The notes: generated by a model not told the origin, from the sequence alone. DNA of 64,000 bases from Candidatus Nitrospira nitrosa (GCF_001458735.1 NZ_CZQA01000011.1:117483-181482), one strand, 5' to 3'; shown: positions 25,643-35,287, numbered from the stretch's first letter. Translations and numbers: made by a program.

Positions 25643-25960
25643 ATGAACCTACTGATTATAGGGGGAGACTCTGCAGAGGTCTTCCGGCAACGAACAGAAG
25701 GCAGGAGCAGTCGGGTAGAACATTGGTCAGGACGGAAGCACCGTGATCTCGTCCGGACCATCCCCAAAGCGACAGAAGCTGTCGTCGTCGTGTTGGATCG
25801 TGTCAGCCATGCGCTTGCGAAACGGGTGCGTGGGGAAGCGTCGCGCCGCGGCCTTCCGGTGTACTTTCTAAACCGGGGCGAGCAGCGTGATGTCGGCTCT
25901 CAGCTGGGTTCGGCTTGCTTTGATCTGAAGCAATACCGAAAGTTGTCCGCCCATGGATAA
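25643..25960 (+). CDS. DUF2325 family protein
   Basis: A 105-aa protein matching the DUF2325 pattern: N-terminal MNLLIIGGDSAEVF, a central HWSGRKHRDLVRTIPKATEA followed by VVVVLDRVSHALAKRV, and a Rossmann-like GLPVYFLNR near the C terminus. Function of the family is unknown. The start is ATG 25643, placed 6 nt after GAGG; the open frame runs 41 codons further upstream through the end of sbp. The stop overlaps the racemase gene's ATG by 8 nt. Confidence 0.7.
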   Translation: MNLLIIGGDSAEVFRQRTEGRSSRVEHWSGRKHRDLVRTIPKATEAVVVVLDRVSHALAKRVRGEASRRGLPVYFLNRGEQRDVGSQLGSACFDLKQYRKLSAHG

Positions 25961-26696
25961 TCTTGTGGAGCGTATCCCGCATATCGGGATTGTGGCAGGA
26001 ACGGCGGAGGGAGCGGCGCTCTGTTACAGGACCTTGTGTCAGGAAGCAGAGAGTGTGATGGAGCGCCGATATGCGCATCCTGAGATCACGCTCCATTCGA
26101 TCTCGCTACACCGGTATCTCGATGCGATCGATCAGGACGATTGGGACGCGGTGGCTTCGCTGATGATCCAGTCGGCATCTAAATTGGTACAGGTCGGAGC
26201 CGACGTCATTATTTGCCCGAACAATACCTTGCATAAAGCCTTTCGATTAGTCGAGTCGCCGGTTCCATGGATTCATATTGCGAGATCCGTGGTGAAGGAA
26301 GTAGAAGCCCGACGTTGGCGTCGAGTGGGAATTCTCGGCACTCAGACCGTGGTGGAAGGTGCGATCTATTCGGAACCGTTGGGCCAAGCCAATATCGATC
26401 TCGTTGCTCCCACGCTGGATGATCGTGCTCGAATTCAGCACATCATTCGGCATGAATTGATCGCAGGACTGTGCACGGTGAAGTCAGCGCTATTTGTCCA
26501 GAAGGTGATTGCGGAGATGGCGCTCAACGGCGCAGAAGCCGTGATCCTTGCTTGTACGGAGCTGCCATTGCTCATGGCGGGATACCAGGCGGCTGTTCCA
26601 TTGCTGGACTCGACGCGTTTACTGGCTCGGGCCGCGTTGCGTTATCGGGTGCCAGCGGAGCGATATTCCGACGGGAAGAACCTCATCCATCGTTGA
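25953..26696 (+). CDS. Aspartate/glutamate racemase family protein
   Basis: A 247-aa protein with the two-lobed Asp/Glu racemase pattern: IGIVAGTAEGAALCYRTLC at the N terminus, ADVIICPNNTLHKAF holding the first candidate Cys, RRVGILGTQTVVEGAIYSEP at mid-protein, and the second catalytic Cys in AVILACTELPLLM. The first Cys motif is CPNNT rather than the usual CTNT/CNT, so activity and substrate are uncertain. Placement between a sulfate-binding protein gene and the permease genes is unusual. It overlaps the DUF2325 gene, pointing to one operon. Confidence 0.8.
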   Translation: MDNLVERIPHIGIVAGTAEGAALCYRTLCQEAESVMERRYAHPEITLHSISLHRYLDAIDQDDWDAVASLMIQSASKLVQVGADVIICPNNTLHKAFRLVESPVPWIHIARSVVKEVEARRWRRVGILGTQTVVEGAIYSEPLGQANIDLVAPTLDDRARIQHIIRHELIAGLCTVKSALFVQKVIAEMALNGAEAVILACTELPLLMAGYQAAVPLLDSTRLLARAALRYRVPAERYSDGKNLIHR

Positions 26697-26763
26697 GTCG
26701 TGACGACAGAGACGGTTTTATAGGTTTGGGAGTGCTTCAACGTCTAGCAAGGATAATAATATC

Positions 26764-27600
26764 ATGAACGCCATCTTGAAACAGCCCAGCGTCCTTCCAG
26801 GATTCGGCCTGACCCTAGGGTTTACGCTCTTTTATTTTAGCCTCATCGTATTGATTCCACTCAGCGGGCTCTTTGTGAAAACCAGTGCGTTGTCATGGGA
26901 GCAGTTTTGGACTGTCGTCACCGATCCTCGAGCGATCGCATCTTACCGACTGACATTCGGCGCATCGCTTGTTGGAGCCCTTATCAACGGAATTTTCGGG
27001 TCGATCATTGCCTGGGTGTTGGTTCGGTACCGTTTCCCGGGCCGTTCCGTTGTTGATGCCCTCGTGGACCTTCCATTTGCGTTACCGACCGCCGTGGCCG
27101 GCATTACGCTCACCTCGATTTATGCATCGAACGGGTGGATCGGGCGTTATCTCGAACCATTAGGCATTCAGGTGGCCTTCACCCCCCTGGGTGTGCTGGT
27201 CGCGTTGACCTTCATCGGGTTGCCGTTCGTCGTCCGGACTGTGCAGCCGGTACTACAAGATTTGGATCGAGAGGTTGAAGAGGCGGCAACCACACTAGGG
27301 GCCAACCGGTGGCAAACATTTTGGGCGGTAGTCGTCCCCGAGCTGTGGCCGGCACTGCTGACGGGAATTGCCATGGCCTTCGCTCGTGCCGTGGGGGAAT
27401 ACGGTTCGGTGATTTTCATCGCGGGCAATATGCCGCTCAAGTCTGAGATCACCCCGCTCCTCATCATGACCAAGTTGGAACAGTATGACTATGCGGGCGC
27501 CACCTCTCTGGGTGTAGTCATGTTGGTGGTCTCGTTTGCGCTGGCCTTGGCGATCAATCTGCTTCAATGGTGGAGCAGTGCTCGCCACATGAATCACTAG
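26764..27600 (+). CDS. cysT: Sulfate ABC transporter permease CysT
   Basis: A 278-aa inner-membrane permease with six predicted TM helices and the CysT/CysU features LPGFGLTLGFTLFYFSLIVL at the N terminus, DLPFALPTAVAGITLTSIY, and the EAA loop EVEEAATTLGANRWQTFWAV followed by ARAVGEYGSVIFIAGNMP. It pairs with CysW to form the sulfate channel. AAGGA lies about 11 nt before ATG. Confidence 0.95.
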   Translation: MNAILKQPSVLPGFGLTLGFTLFYFSLIVLIPLSGLFVKTSALSWEQFWTVVTDPRAIASYRLTFGASLVGALINGIFGSIIAWVLVRYRFPGRSVVDALVDLPFALPTAVAGITLTSIYASNGWIGRYLEPLGIQVAFTPLGVLVALTFIGLPFVVRTVQPVLQDLDREVEEAATTLGANRWQTFWAVVVPELWPALLTGIAMAFARAVGEYGSVIFIAGNMPLKSEITPLLIMTKLEQYDYAGATSLGVVMLVVSFALALAINLLQWWSSARHMNH

Positions 27601-27612
27601 AAAGAGGAAGAC

Positions 27613-28494
27613 ATGAGCTTGCTCAGCAGCACGACGACCGCCGAGAAGAGCGTGCAATGGAAAGACTCGATCACGACGGAGAGTATGCTTGTCCGACGAC
27701 TGTTGATCGGGGCGGCAGCCTTGCACCTCACCTTCTTTCTCCTTATTCCATTGGCAGCAATTTTTGCTGAAGCATTGAAGCATGGACTGGACGGGTATCT
27801 CGGTTCTCTCGTGGATGAGGATGCGCTGGCGGCCATCCGCTTGACGCTTCTGGTGGCGGCGATCGCCGTGCCACTGAACGCCCTGTTCGGGGTGGCCGCG
27901 GCTTGGGCCATCGCCAAATTCGATTTCGTCGGCAAACACATTCTTATTTCTCTGATCGATCTACCCTTGGCTGTCTCGCCGGTCATCTCCGGTTTAATTT
28001 ACGTCCTCCTCTTTGGAGCGCAAGGGTGGCTTGGCCCATGGCTGGCTGAGCACGAGATCAAGATGATTTTTGCGTTGCCCGGGATCGTGCTGGCCACGAT
28101 CTTTGTGACCGTGCCGTTTGTCGCGCGCGAGCTCATCCCCCTGATGCAGGCGCAAGGGCGAGAGGAAGAGGAGGCGGCTCTCACTCTGGGGGCTTCGGGC
28201 TGGCAGATGTTTACCCGTGTCACGCTGCCGAACATTAAGTGGAGTTTGCTCTACGGGGTCATCCTGTGCAATGCGCGCGCGATGGGCGAGTTCGGCGCGG
28301 TGTCGGTGGTCTCCGGTCATATCCGAGGGCTGACCAATACGATGCCGTTGCACGTGGAAATTTTGTACAACGAGTACAACGGCGTCTCGGCGTTTGCGGT
28401 GGCGTCGCTGTTGACGTTGCTAGCCATTGTGACCCTGATCGCGAAAACCGTGATCGAACGAAAAACTATGTCGCCCGATCGGCGGAAAATTTGA
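27613..28494 (+). CDS. cysW: Sulfate ABC transporter permease CysW
   Basis: A 293-aa permease with CysW landmarks: LHLTFFLLIPLAAIFAEALK, SLIDLPLAVSPVISGLIYVL, EAA loop EEEAALTLGASGWQMFTRVT and ARAMGEFGAVSVVSGHIRGL. The N-terminal ~30 residues are a cytosolic extension. It follows cysT by 12 nt with AGAGGA before the ATG. Confidence 0.95.
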   Translation: MSLLSSTTTAEKSVQWKDSITTESMLVRRLLIGAAALHLTFFLLIPLAAIFAEALKHGLDGYLGSLVDEDALAAIRLTLLVAAIAVPLNALFGVAAAWAIAKFDFVGKHILISLIDLPLAVSPVISGLIYVLLFGAQGWLGPWLAEHEIKMIFALPGIVLATIFVTVPFVARELIPLMQAQGREEEEAALTLGASGWQMFTRVTLPNIKWSLLYGVILCNARAMGEFGAVSVVSGHIRGLTNTMPLHVEILYNEYNGVSAFAVASLLTLLAIVTLIAKTVIERKTMSPDRRKI

Positions 28495-28536
28495 AAGCAG
28501 TGACGTGTAAGAATGATCCAACCTGGGGAGTTCAAC

Positions 28537-29607
28537 ATGAGTATTCAAGTCGACCATGTCACCAAACGATTCGGCGCCTTTACGGTGCTGAATGACGTCA
28601 ACCTTCATGTGCAGTCGGGGGAATTGATCGCCCTGCTTGGTCCCTCTGGCTGCGGCAAGACAACGTTGTTAAGAATTCTTGCCGGACTGGAAAGACCTGA
28701 TCAAGGACGGATCGTTCTGCACGGGACGGAGGTGACCGATCAGCGGATCACGGAACGCCAAGTGGGGTTTGTCTTTCAACATTATGCCCTGTTTCGTCAC
28801 ATGACCGTAGCGGACAATGTGGCGTTTGGACTCACGGTGAAGCCTCGATCGCAACGCCCCTCGACATCGCGGATTCAGGAGAAAGTCCGTGAATTGCTGA
28901 CGCTTGTCCAGCTGCAGGCCATGGCTGATCGATATCCGAGTCAGCTGTCAGGCGGACAGCGACAACGTGTCGCCCTGGCTCGTGCATTGGCCGTGGAGCC
29001 AAAACTGTTGCTATTGGATGAGCCGTTCGGCGCGCTGGATGCCAAGGTCAGGAAAGAATTGCGCCGCTGGTTGCGTCGACTCCATGACGAGCTGCACATC
29101 ACGGGAATTCTCGTCACGCACGATCAGGAAGAGGCATTGGAAGTCGCTGATCGTGTCGTGGTGATGCATCAGGGGAATGTCGAACAGATCGGCACACCGG
29201 ATGAAGTGTATGAGAATCCAGCGACACCGTTCGTGTATCAATTTCTCGGCGATGTGAATGTGTTTCATGGACGTCTGTCGCATGGGCGGATGGTGGAGGG
29301 AGAGGACGGCATCGTGCGCGCTTCAGGCGATGATCTGTCGAACGAACAGGAAGTGACGTTTGTGCGTCCTCATGATCTAGAACTAAGTCCAAGCCGGACC
29401 ATGCCGGAACAGCTGGAAGCCATGGTGCAGTTTGTCAACGCGGCGGGCGCAAGAGTTCATCTAGAGTTAGAGTCGAAGGAATCCCCTGGACTGATTGTCG
29501 TGGAATTGACGAAGGAGCGGTATCGGGAGTTGAAGATTCAGCAAGGCGATGTGGTCTTTATACACCCGAAACAATTGCATGTGTTCAAAGTGCCGAGTTC
29601 CGGTTGA
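28537..29607 (+). CDS. cysA: Sulfate ABC transporter ATP-binding protein CysA
   Basis: A 356-aa ATPase: Walker [11 protein letters not shown]-loop [14 protein letters not shown] (CysA-typical), signature LSGGQRQR, Walker [13 protein letters not shown], switch VTHDQEEAL, then a C-terminal TOBE-like sulfate regulatory domain ([15 protein letters not shown]). ATG 28537 is preceded by GGGGAG at good spacing; a longer frame from 28513 lacks one. It energises CysTW. Confidence 0.95.
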   Translation: MSIQVDHVTKRFGAFTVLNDVNLHVQSGELIALLGPSGCGKTTLLRILAGLERPDQGRIVLHGTEVTDQRITERQVGFVFQHYALFRHMTVADNVAFGLTVKPRSQRPSTSRIQEKVRELLTLVQLQAMADRYPSQLSGGQRQRVALARALAVEPKLLLLDEPFGALDAKVRKELRRWLRRLHDELHITGILVTHDQEEALEVADRVVVMHQGNVEQIGTPDEVYENPATPFVYQFLGDVNVFHGRLSHGRMVEGEDGIVRASGDDLSNEQEVTFVRPHDLELSPSRTMPEQLEAMVQFVNAAGARVHLELESKESPGLIVVELTKERYRELKIQQGDVVFIHPKQLHVFKVPSSG

Positions 29608-29676
29608 TCAAAGGGTATTAATCATAAGGCTGGGAGCGAGACCTCCCCACTCATCGTGAATAAAAGGAGGTTCTAT

Positions 29677-30330
29677 ATGAATTCACTGTCTCGGGTTATG
29701 GCAATTTTCGTGCTCGCGATCGTTGGCCTCGCAGGGAGTGCGCACGAAGGGTACTTGGCGGCAGGTGGTAATCCTCGGAGTGCAGCGGACCTCAAGGCCG
29801 TCCTGCGTGATCTGTGGTCAGGGCATAACTTTTGGATCCGGAATGTCGCATTGGACAACACGACGAATAATCGCAAAGCGCTGGACTATGCCGAGAAGTC
29901 CGTGACGGCTAATGCCAAACAGATTGCAAACGTGTTTGTCCCGTTCTACGGCGAAGCGGCATCGGAGCAGCTCTTTACCCTCCTGGTCAAGCATTCTGGC
30001 GCGATCAAAGCCTATTCCGAAGCCACCGTTGCTGGAAGCAAGAGCCGGCAGGATGCGGCCCGGGCCGACTATGCTTCGAATGCCGAGGAGATCGCCGCAT
30101 TCTTCAGTGGGATCAATCGCTATCTACCAAAGGATGCGGTGCGAGGTTTGTTCGCTGCGCATGGAGCTCATCAGTTTGAGCTGATCAAGGAGTTGCAAGA
30201 GGAGGATTACGGCCACGAGGCGGAAACGTGGCATGCAATGGAACAACATGGCCATGCGATTGCCGATACGTTGACGGCAGGACTGGAGAAACAGTTTCCG
30301 GCCAAGTTTCCAAGTGTTCATGTTCAATGA
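29677..30330 (+). CDS. Secreted His-rich helical protein, unknown
   Basis: A 217-aa product with signal peptide (VMAIFVLAIVGLAGSA-HEG) and a mature all-helical part. Histidines recur at helix positions (LWSGHNFW, LLVKHSGAIKAY, LFAAHGAHQFELI, DYGHEAETWHAMEQHGHAIA), suggesting two similar helical hairpins that could bind a metal or haem. No named family recognised. AGGAGG about 6 nt before ATG fixes the start at 29677. It lies 69 nt after cysA and may be the last gene of the sulfate operon. Confidence 0.6.
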   Translation: MNSLSRVMAIFVLAIVGLAGSAHEGYLAAGGNPRSAADLKAVLRDLWSGHNFWIRNVALDNTTNNRKALDYAEKSVTANAKQIANVFVPFYGEAASEQLFTLLVKHSGAIKAYSEATVAGSKSRQDAARADYASNAEEIAAFFSGINRYLPKDAVRGLFAAHGAHQFELIKELQEEDYGHEAETWHAMEQHGHAIADTLTAGLEKQFPAKFPSVHVQ

Positions 30331-30491
30331 TGAGGGGGGATCCGCAGTCCCTTGCATTGATTGTGGAGAAAGCATATTCGTACGAGTGACCAGTAGCATT
30401 GGAGCGTAATATCGCGATCTTGCTATTCGGGAAAGAGACATGGGAATAACTTGCTCGGAGAAGGTGACCAAGAAGGCAACGGCGACTTAAA

Positions 30492-31061
30492 CTATTGGCC
30501 TGGTATCCGACAGTCTGTCCGGGAATTCGTCGTTCTGAGACGTCGAAGAATGTGGGAAATTAGCAGCAGCCCAATGGACGGAATCCAGATCCACGTGATT
30601 TCGCTGGTGAGGATGCGCAACGCATCCAGGCTGAAAAATTGGCCAATGCCGATTGGGGATACGGCGACCGGTCGAAATGGGAAGAAATATCGGGTGAGAT
30701 CAAATGGAGAGAAGAAGGCGATGCCAAGGCCTCCGTCTGTCATTGCGTCGAGAACGCCATGGGATGCTGTGCAAAAGAAGAGATACAATCCTATTCCTGC
30801 TTTGGTGGCCCGTGACTCCTGCCGATAGCTGAGAGCAACGAGCACGGCGCTGAGTAGGCCGGCGAAGAAGAGGGAATGGGTCATGCCGCGGTGGCCCCAG
30901 AGGCCACCGTACTGAATGCCGAAGGCAAATCCGATCACATCGAGATCCGGTACAATGGAACAGACTGCACCGGTCAGGAGGACCGGCCATCTCATCGCAC
31001 GATGCGCGGTGATCTTATCGAGTGTGAGTGCCACGAATGCATGGGAGAATGCCGAGGCCAT
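30492..31061 (-). CDS. YdjM-like (DUF457) membrane metal-dependent hydrolase
   Basis: A 189-aa inner-membrane protein with four to five TM helices and the conserved acidic/His motifs of the YdjM/DUF457 family: N-terminal HAFVALTLDK, VPDLDVIGFA, GHRGMTHSLFF and ASHGVLDAMTDGG. Related proteins resemble membrane phospholipase-C-type hydrolases; the substrate is unknown. It is convergent with the upstream plus-strand gene and 29 nt downstream of trmL on the same strand. Confidence 0.85.
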   Translation of the reverse strand: MASAFSHAFVALTLDKITAHRAMRWPVLLTGAVCSIVPDLDVIGFAFGIQYGGLWGHRGMTHSLFFAGLLSAVLVALSYRQESRATKAGIGLYLFFCTASHGVLDAMTDGGLGIAFFSPFDLTRYFFPFRPVAVSPIGIGQFFSLDALRILTSEITWIWIPSIGLLLISHILRRLRTTNSRTDCRIPGQ

Positions 31062-31090
31062 GAAGCTCTCTACTGCTGACGGAATGAATG

Positions 31091-31555
31091 TCAGCGTCCG
31101 TCCTGAAAATTCATCTGCCGCCAGGCTTCATACACAACCACTGCGACCGCGTTGGAGAGATTGAGGCTACGACTCTCCGGACGCATTGGGAGACGAATGC
31201 GTCGTTCTGCTGAGAAGGCTTCCAGTAAGTCGGTTGGGAGTCCACGGGTTTCTGGACCGAACAGAAATGCATCATCCGGTGCATAGGTGATGCGATCGTA
31301 ACGCTGAGTATTCCGGGTGGAAACCGCAAACAGACGGCGATTGTTGAACCGTTCGGCACACTCGGGCCAATTCTCATAGACGCTGAGTGTGGCAAACTCA
31401 TGATAGTCCAACCCGGCCCGTAGTAACTGTTTATCTTCGAGGGAGAATCCCAAGGGTTTCACCAGGTGCAGTCGCACGCCGCTGTTGGCGCAGAGGCGGA
31501 TGATATTGCCGGTGTTCGGAGGAATCTCGGGTTGATAGAGAATGACGTCGAACAT
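31091..31555 (-). CDS. trmL: tRNA (cytidine(34)-2'-O)-methyltransferase TrmL
   Basis: A 154-aa SPOUT-fold methyltransferase: N-terminal FDVILYQPEIPPNTGNIIRL, LVKPLGFSLEDKQLLRAGLD, the SAM-binding knot LFGPETRGLPTDLLE and IRLPMRPESRSLNLSNAVAV. It modifies the wobble base of tRNA-Leu isoacceptors in the cytosol. Length and motifs fit the family exactly. Confidence 0.93.
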   Translation of the reverse strand: MFDVILYQPEIPPNTGNIIRLCANSGVRLHLVKPLGFSLEDKQLLRAGLDYHEFATLSVYENWPECAERFNNRRLFAVSTRNTQRYDRITYAPDDAFLFGPETRGLPTDLLEAFSAERRIRLPMRPESRSLNLSNAVAVVVYEAWRQMNFQDGR

Positions 31556-31624
31556 CTAGGGGGGAGTGTAACACGACCGCTATCTGCGGCACGACGATCC
31601 TGAGGTGGGTTGCCACGGCATAGC

Positions 31625-32659
31625 TTAGGTTACGGGGTTGGGAGAATTGTACCCGTGAGGATTGAAGCTCTGCCACTTCCACGTATCGACGCACATGTCG
31701 GCGAGGCTTCGGTTCGCTTGCCAGCCGAGTAGGGCAGCTGCTTTGCTAGGATCGGCGTAACAAGCTGCGACGTCGCCTGGTCGACGAGGCGCGATCTTGT
31801 ATATCACCGGTTTGCCGCTGGCTTGTTGGAATGCCCGCACAATCTCCAGTACGCTGTACCCAGTCCCGGTTCCCAGATTGACCGTAAGGCATTCCGTTTG
31901 GTGCGGTGCACGCCCAAGCGCTTCCAGTGCCTTAAGGTGCCCGATGGCGAGGTCCACGACGTGGATGTAGTCACGTACGCCGGTCCCATCCAGCGTGGGA
32001 TAGTCTTCACCGAACACGTTGAGGTGCGGACGACGGCCGACCGCCACTTGCGCCACGAACGGCATCAAGTTATTCGGCGTGCCCTGCGGATCTTCTCCGA
32101 TCAATCCACTCTCGTGCGCGCCGACCGGGTTGAAGTATCGGAGTATCCCGATACGCCATGAGGTGTCGCTGCGCTGCACATCACGGAGGATGTGCTCAAC
32201 CGTGAGTTTCGTTTGCCCGTAGGGATTGGTTGCCGAAAGCGGATGATCTTCCGTCAACGGCAGCCGTTGCGGGTCGCCGTACACCGTGGCGGAGGAGCTG
32301 AACACCAGCGTCTTGACGCCACAGAGGCCCATCGCTTCCAACAGACGCAGAGACCCGACGACATTATTGTCGTAGTAGGCGAGTGGTTGTTGCACGGACT
32401 CGCCGACGGCTTTGAGTCCCGCAAAATGAATCACCGCATGTGCGCCACTTTCCCGCAGCGCCGTCACTAGCGCATCATGGTCTCGGATGTCGCCACGGAT
32501 GAGGCGGAGCTGTTTTCCTGTGATCCGTTGGACACGTTCGAGTGATTCAGGATGGCTGTTGCAGCAATTATCAAAGACGGTCACGTCATGTCCCGCCTGA
32601 AGTAGTTCGACGCAGGTGTGAGAACCTATATACCCGGCACCACCTGTCACTAAAATCAC
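31625..32659 (-). CDS. galE: UDP-glucose 4-epimerase GalE
   Basis: A 344-aa extended short-chain dehydrogenase: NAD motif GGAGYIGS at residues 6-13, FAGLKAVGES, catalytic SSSATVYG and the YxxxK pair in NPYGQTKL, and substrate loop RYFNPVGAHESG. It interconverts UDP-glucose and UDP-galactose for surface polysaccharide and LPS. It lies 69 nt upstream of trmL on the same strand. Confidence 0.95.
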   Translation of the reverse strand: MILVTGGAGYIGSHTCVELLQAGHDVTVFDNCCNSHPESLERVQRITGKQLRLIRGDIRDHDALVTALRESGAHAVIHFAGLKAVGESVQQPLAYYDNNVVGSLRLLEAMGLCGVKTLVFSSSATVYGDPQRLPLTEDHPLSATNPYGQTKLTVEHILRDVQRSDTSWRIGILRYFNPVGAHESGLIGEDPQGTPNNLMPFVAQVAVGRRPHLNVFGEDYPTLDGTGVRDYIHVVDLAIGHLKALEALGRAPHQTECLTVNLGTGTGYSVLEIVRAFQQASGKPVIYKIAPRRPGDVAACYADPSKAAALLGWQANRSLADMCVDTWKWQSFNPHGYNSPNPVT

Positions 32660-32853
32660 GGCGTACCTCCAGTAGAATTGTTGTCAGGGATTCGACTTGG
32701 GCTAGACTAACGAGATCATGAATGGCGGTCAAGGAATGGATTGAATCAACGGTGCGACTTATGAAGGGCGGTATGATGGAAGCCCTGTCGGATATATTTG
32801 CTCTGCTTCTTGGTATAGTGAGTTCCACAGGCAGAGGAGTGTACAACACAACA

Positions 32854-34590
32854 ATGATCGTAGTATCTGCTAGGCGAGGCTTCGGGAGGCGACAGCAGCC
32901 CTTCGCTCAAGTGGTTCGAGTGGTGAGCCTGCTGGTGCTTGTTGTGGTAGCTGCTCCCTGCGCTCTCGCAGATGATGGGCGGAGGGCTTCGGTTGAACAG
33001 ATAGTTGAACAGGCCAAATCGGCCTGGGACAGTGGGGCAGTGACCTCAGCGCTTGAATTGCTCGAACAAGGGGTACATGCCCATCCACATGCGCCTGCTC
33101 TTCATAAGTTGCGCGGGGATATTCTTTCCACGTTTCGCGATCCAAAGGAAGCCGTTCATGCCTACGATCAAGCTCTTGCTGCAGAGCCTGCTGCGCTGGA
33201 TGTCCGTTGGGCGAAATGGGCAGTGCTGGTTCGGTGGGGACAGGAAGCTGAGGCGATTGCCGAGCTTCGCTCCATCGCACAGATTGATGCTCAGAATCCA
33301 CTGGCCCATTGGCGGTTGGCACAGGAGCTTCGAAAAATAGATCGTTTGGAGGATTCGCTCGAGTCCTATCAGCGGGCGGTGGAACTGAAGCCCGAGTTCC
33401 TGGGCTGGCGACTAGCCTTGGCCCGTGCCCGCTTTGACGTGCTGGATTATTCAGGCGCGGATGCTGATCTTCGTTATGTACTGGAACACGTTCCGCCTGG
33501 TTCTCCTCTTGAGCTACCGGCCAAGAATCAACTTGCCCAGCTCCATGAGTCGATGGAGCGAGGGCGACGCTTCACCCCGGCACTGACGCCCACGGCCTCT
33601 GCCACACAGCTGAAGGAATGGGCCGCCATGCGGTCGGATGCCTGGAAGTTGTTTGAGGCAGGGCGATACCGAGAAGCTGAACCGGTGTATCGTCGGTTGC
33701 TGATGCTCAATCCCAGTGATCCCATCGCCACCCATCAATTAGGGCTGACGCTCATGGAATTGGACCGGTGCGAGGAGGCGCTCGCGGTGTTCGGCAATAT
33801 CTCGAACCTCAATCCGAACGAGGAGGATTTTGCAGATACGACGTTCCGGATGGGACAGTGTTATGTGAAATTAGAACGGTGGGACGAAGCCTTCATCCAC
33901 TTTCAACTGTTGTATGACGCAGCCGTTGAGTTTGAGCAGGCGAATAAGGATGTCCCCTTTCCAGCCGGCACTCGCGTGCTTGCGAAGGACAAAATTGCTC
34001 GGTGGCTCGATAAGGTGAAGCCCCATGTTCCTGAGCTGGTGAAGCTGAAGGAGGAAGAGGCGAACAGGGAACGCGAGGTACGTGACCAGCCCGTACCATC
34101 GGAAGAAGCCCTCTATGCGAGGGCAACTGAAAGAATAAAGGCACAGAAGACGTTGGAAACAGGGGCGGCGATTGCCGGTCGCGACGCCGATTTCAGCTGG
34201 TTTCGATTCGTGATTCCGGCGACCAAAGTCGTGCGCGATGACTTTCCAACCGGCGCCCACGAGTTCATTCCCCTCAATCCTGGCGACACATTCTCGACCA
34301 CTCAATCAGAAATTTATTTGGTGTTTCGACTGCTGTCGGATTCATTCGATGCCGTGCCACTGACTGCGCGATGTTCAGTTGAAACTCGTGATATGACGGA
34401 AGACCAGCAGACGCTGGTCCAGGATCGCGTCATGACCACCACGAATGATCGCTCGGGCTATTTTCTTCTCACCCCTCCGAAAACAGGCTGGTCTCCAGGC
34501 CTCTACCGCTGCGGCCTGTTTGCTGGAGAACAGACCTCGGCTTATTCGTATGTGGACGAGGTCCGGTTTAGGATTATCGAAGCTCGCTGA
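32854..34590 (+). CDS. Secreted TPR-repeat protein
   Basis: A 578-aa protein from ATG 32854, where the signal peptide begins (VVRVVSLLVLVVVAAPCALA-DD); the frame is open for 44 more codons without family support. The N-terminal half holds TPR units (WDSGAVTSALELLEQGVHAH, DPKEAVHAYDQALAAEP, DRLEDSLESYQRAVELKPEF), interrupted near the middle and resuming at GRYREAEPVYRRLLMLNPSD. The last ~110 residues are beta-rich (EIYLVFRLLSDSFD, SPGLYRCGLF), resembling an immunoglobulin-like domain. A periplasmic scaffold role is inferred. No partner genes are obvious. Confidence 0.75.
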   Translation: MIVVSARRGFGRRQQPFAQVVRVVSLLVLVVVAAPCALADDGRRASVEQIVEQAKSAWDSGAVTSALELLEQGVHAHPHAPALHKLRGDILSTFRDPKEAVHAYDQALAAEPAALDVRWAKWAVLVRWGQEAEAIAELRSIAQIDAQNPLAHWRLAQELRKIDRLEDSLESYQRAVELKPEFLGWRLALARARFDVLDYSGADADLRYVLEHVPPGSPLELPAKNQLAQLHESMERGRRFTPALTPTASATQLKEWAAMRSDAWKLFEAGRYREAEPVYRRLLMLNPSDPIATHQLGLTLMELDRCEEALAVFGNISNLNPNEEDFADTTFRMGQCYVKLERWDEAFIHFQLLYDAAVEFEQANKDVPFPAGTRVLAKDKIARWLDKVKPHVPELVKLKEEEANREREVRDQPVPSEEALYARATERIKAQKTLETGAAIAGRDADFSWFRFVIPATKVVRDDFPTGAHEFIPLNPGDTFSTTQSEIYLVFRLLSDSFDAVPLTARCSVETRDMTEDQQTLVQDRVMTTTNDRSGYFLLTPPKTGWSPGLYRCGLFAGEQTSAYSYVDEVRFRIIEAR

Positions 34591-34620
34591 CTATCGAATC
34601 CACTGTTTTATTCCTCGATG

Positions 34621-34872
34621 CTACTTACCTGGTCCAAAGAGTTGAGCCACGAGCTGATCGCGACTGATGTCAAAATGGGTTGCGACATCAGTAAGAATTG
34701 CCGAAAGCGTTCCAATACGGAGCGGTGAATGTTGTGGGATTGTGATGTGGTGCTCGCCATGTTGAAGCGTCGTGAGGCGAAGATGGCTACCGGCCTGGCG
34801 AGTAATGGAATAACCGAGCTGGCGAAGTGCTTGGGCGAGATCATTTCCAGACAGATCGCGAGGAAGCCTCAT
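34621..34872 (-). CDS. hicA: HicA-type toxin (mRNA interferase family)
   Basis: An 83-aa protein of the HicA/YcfA dsRBD-like fold: LSGNDLAQALRQLGYSITRQ, the active-site His in QAGSHLRLT, and HHITIPQHSPLRIGTLSAIL. HicA toxins cleave mRNA when not neutralised by HicB. Its ATG overlaps the antitoxin stop by 4 nt (ATGA), giving antitoxin-first order. Length is typical. Confidence 0.85.
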   Translation of the reverse strand: MRLPRDLSGNDLAQALRQLGYSITRQAGSHLRLTTLQHGEHHITIPQHSPLRIGTLSAILTDVATHFDISRDQLVAQLFGPGK

Positions 34873-35075
34873 ACGGCGATAACTTCTTCGCGAACATGGT
34901 GGAGGCGAACAATTTTTGGGCCCTTTCCTTCCTCAAAGTGACAGCGGACTGCATCCCTGACTTTTTCAGGCAATTCTGCCAGGGTATCCGCTTCAGTAAA
35001 AATAGATTGGCCTAGTGCGCGGGCGGTAAATCCACCATCAGGGGCTTCTTCGACAAGGAAGATCAATTCGCTCAT
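34869..35075 (-). CDS. hicB: HicB-like antitoxin
   Basis: A 68-aa protein with the partial-RNase-H-like HicB pattern: IFLVEEAPDGGFTARALGQS, IFTEADTLAELPEKVRDAV, and FEEGKGPKIVRLHHV. It is shorter than HicB proteins with an added HTH/RHH DNA-binding domain, so autoregulation may need another factor. It should bind and silence the adjacent HicA. Confidence 0.8.
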   Translation of the reverse strand: MSELIFLVEEAPDGGFTARALGQSIFTEADTLAELPEKVRDAVRCHFEEGKGPKIVRLHHVREEVIAV

Positions 35076-35287
35076 TATTAAGCCTCATCAAGTATTCCTT
35101 GGTCATCGTAGCTTGGTGTTGCTACGTTGTCCAGCCCTGCTGGATTCTTTATGAGACTTCGTTGGGCAGCCAATTTCCCCTTCAGCATCCACGTCGAGGA
35201 TGTCGGTAGCCCCGCCTAAGTGGACAAATGTCCCAAGAACAGTAACCCCAATTGATCTCTTTTCCTACTCAGAGGTAGACTGAGGGC

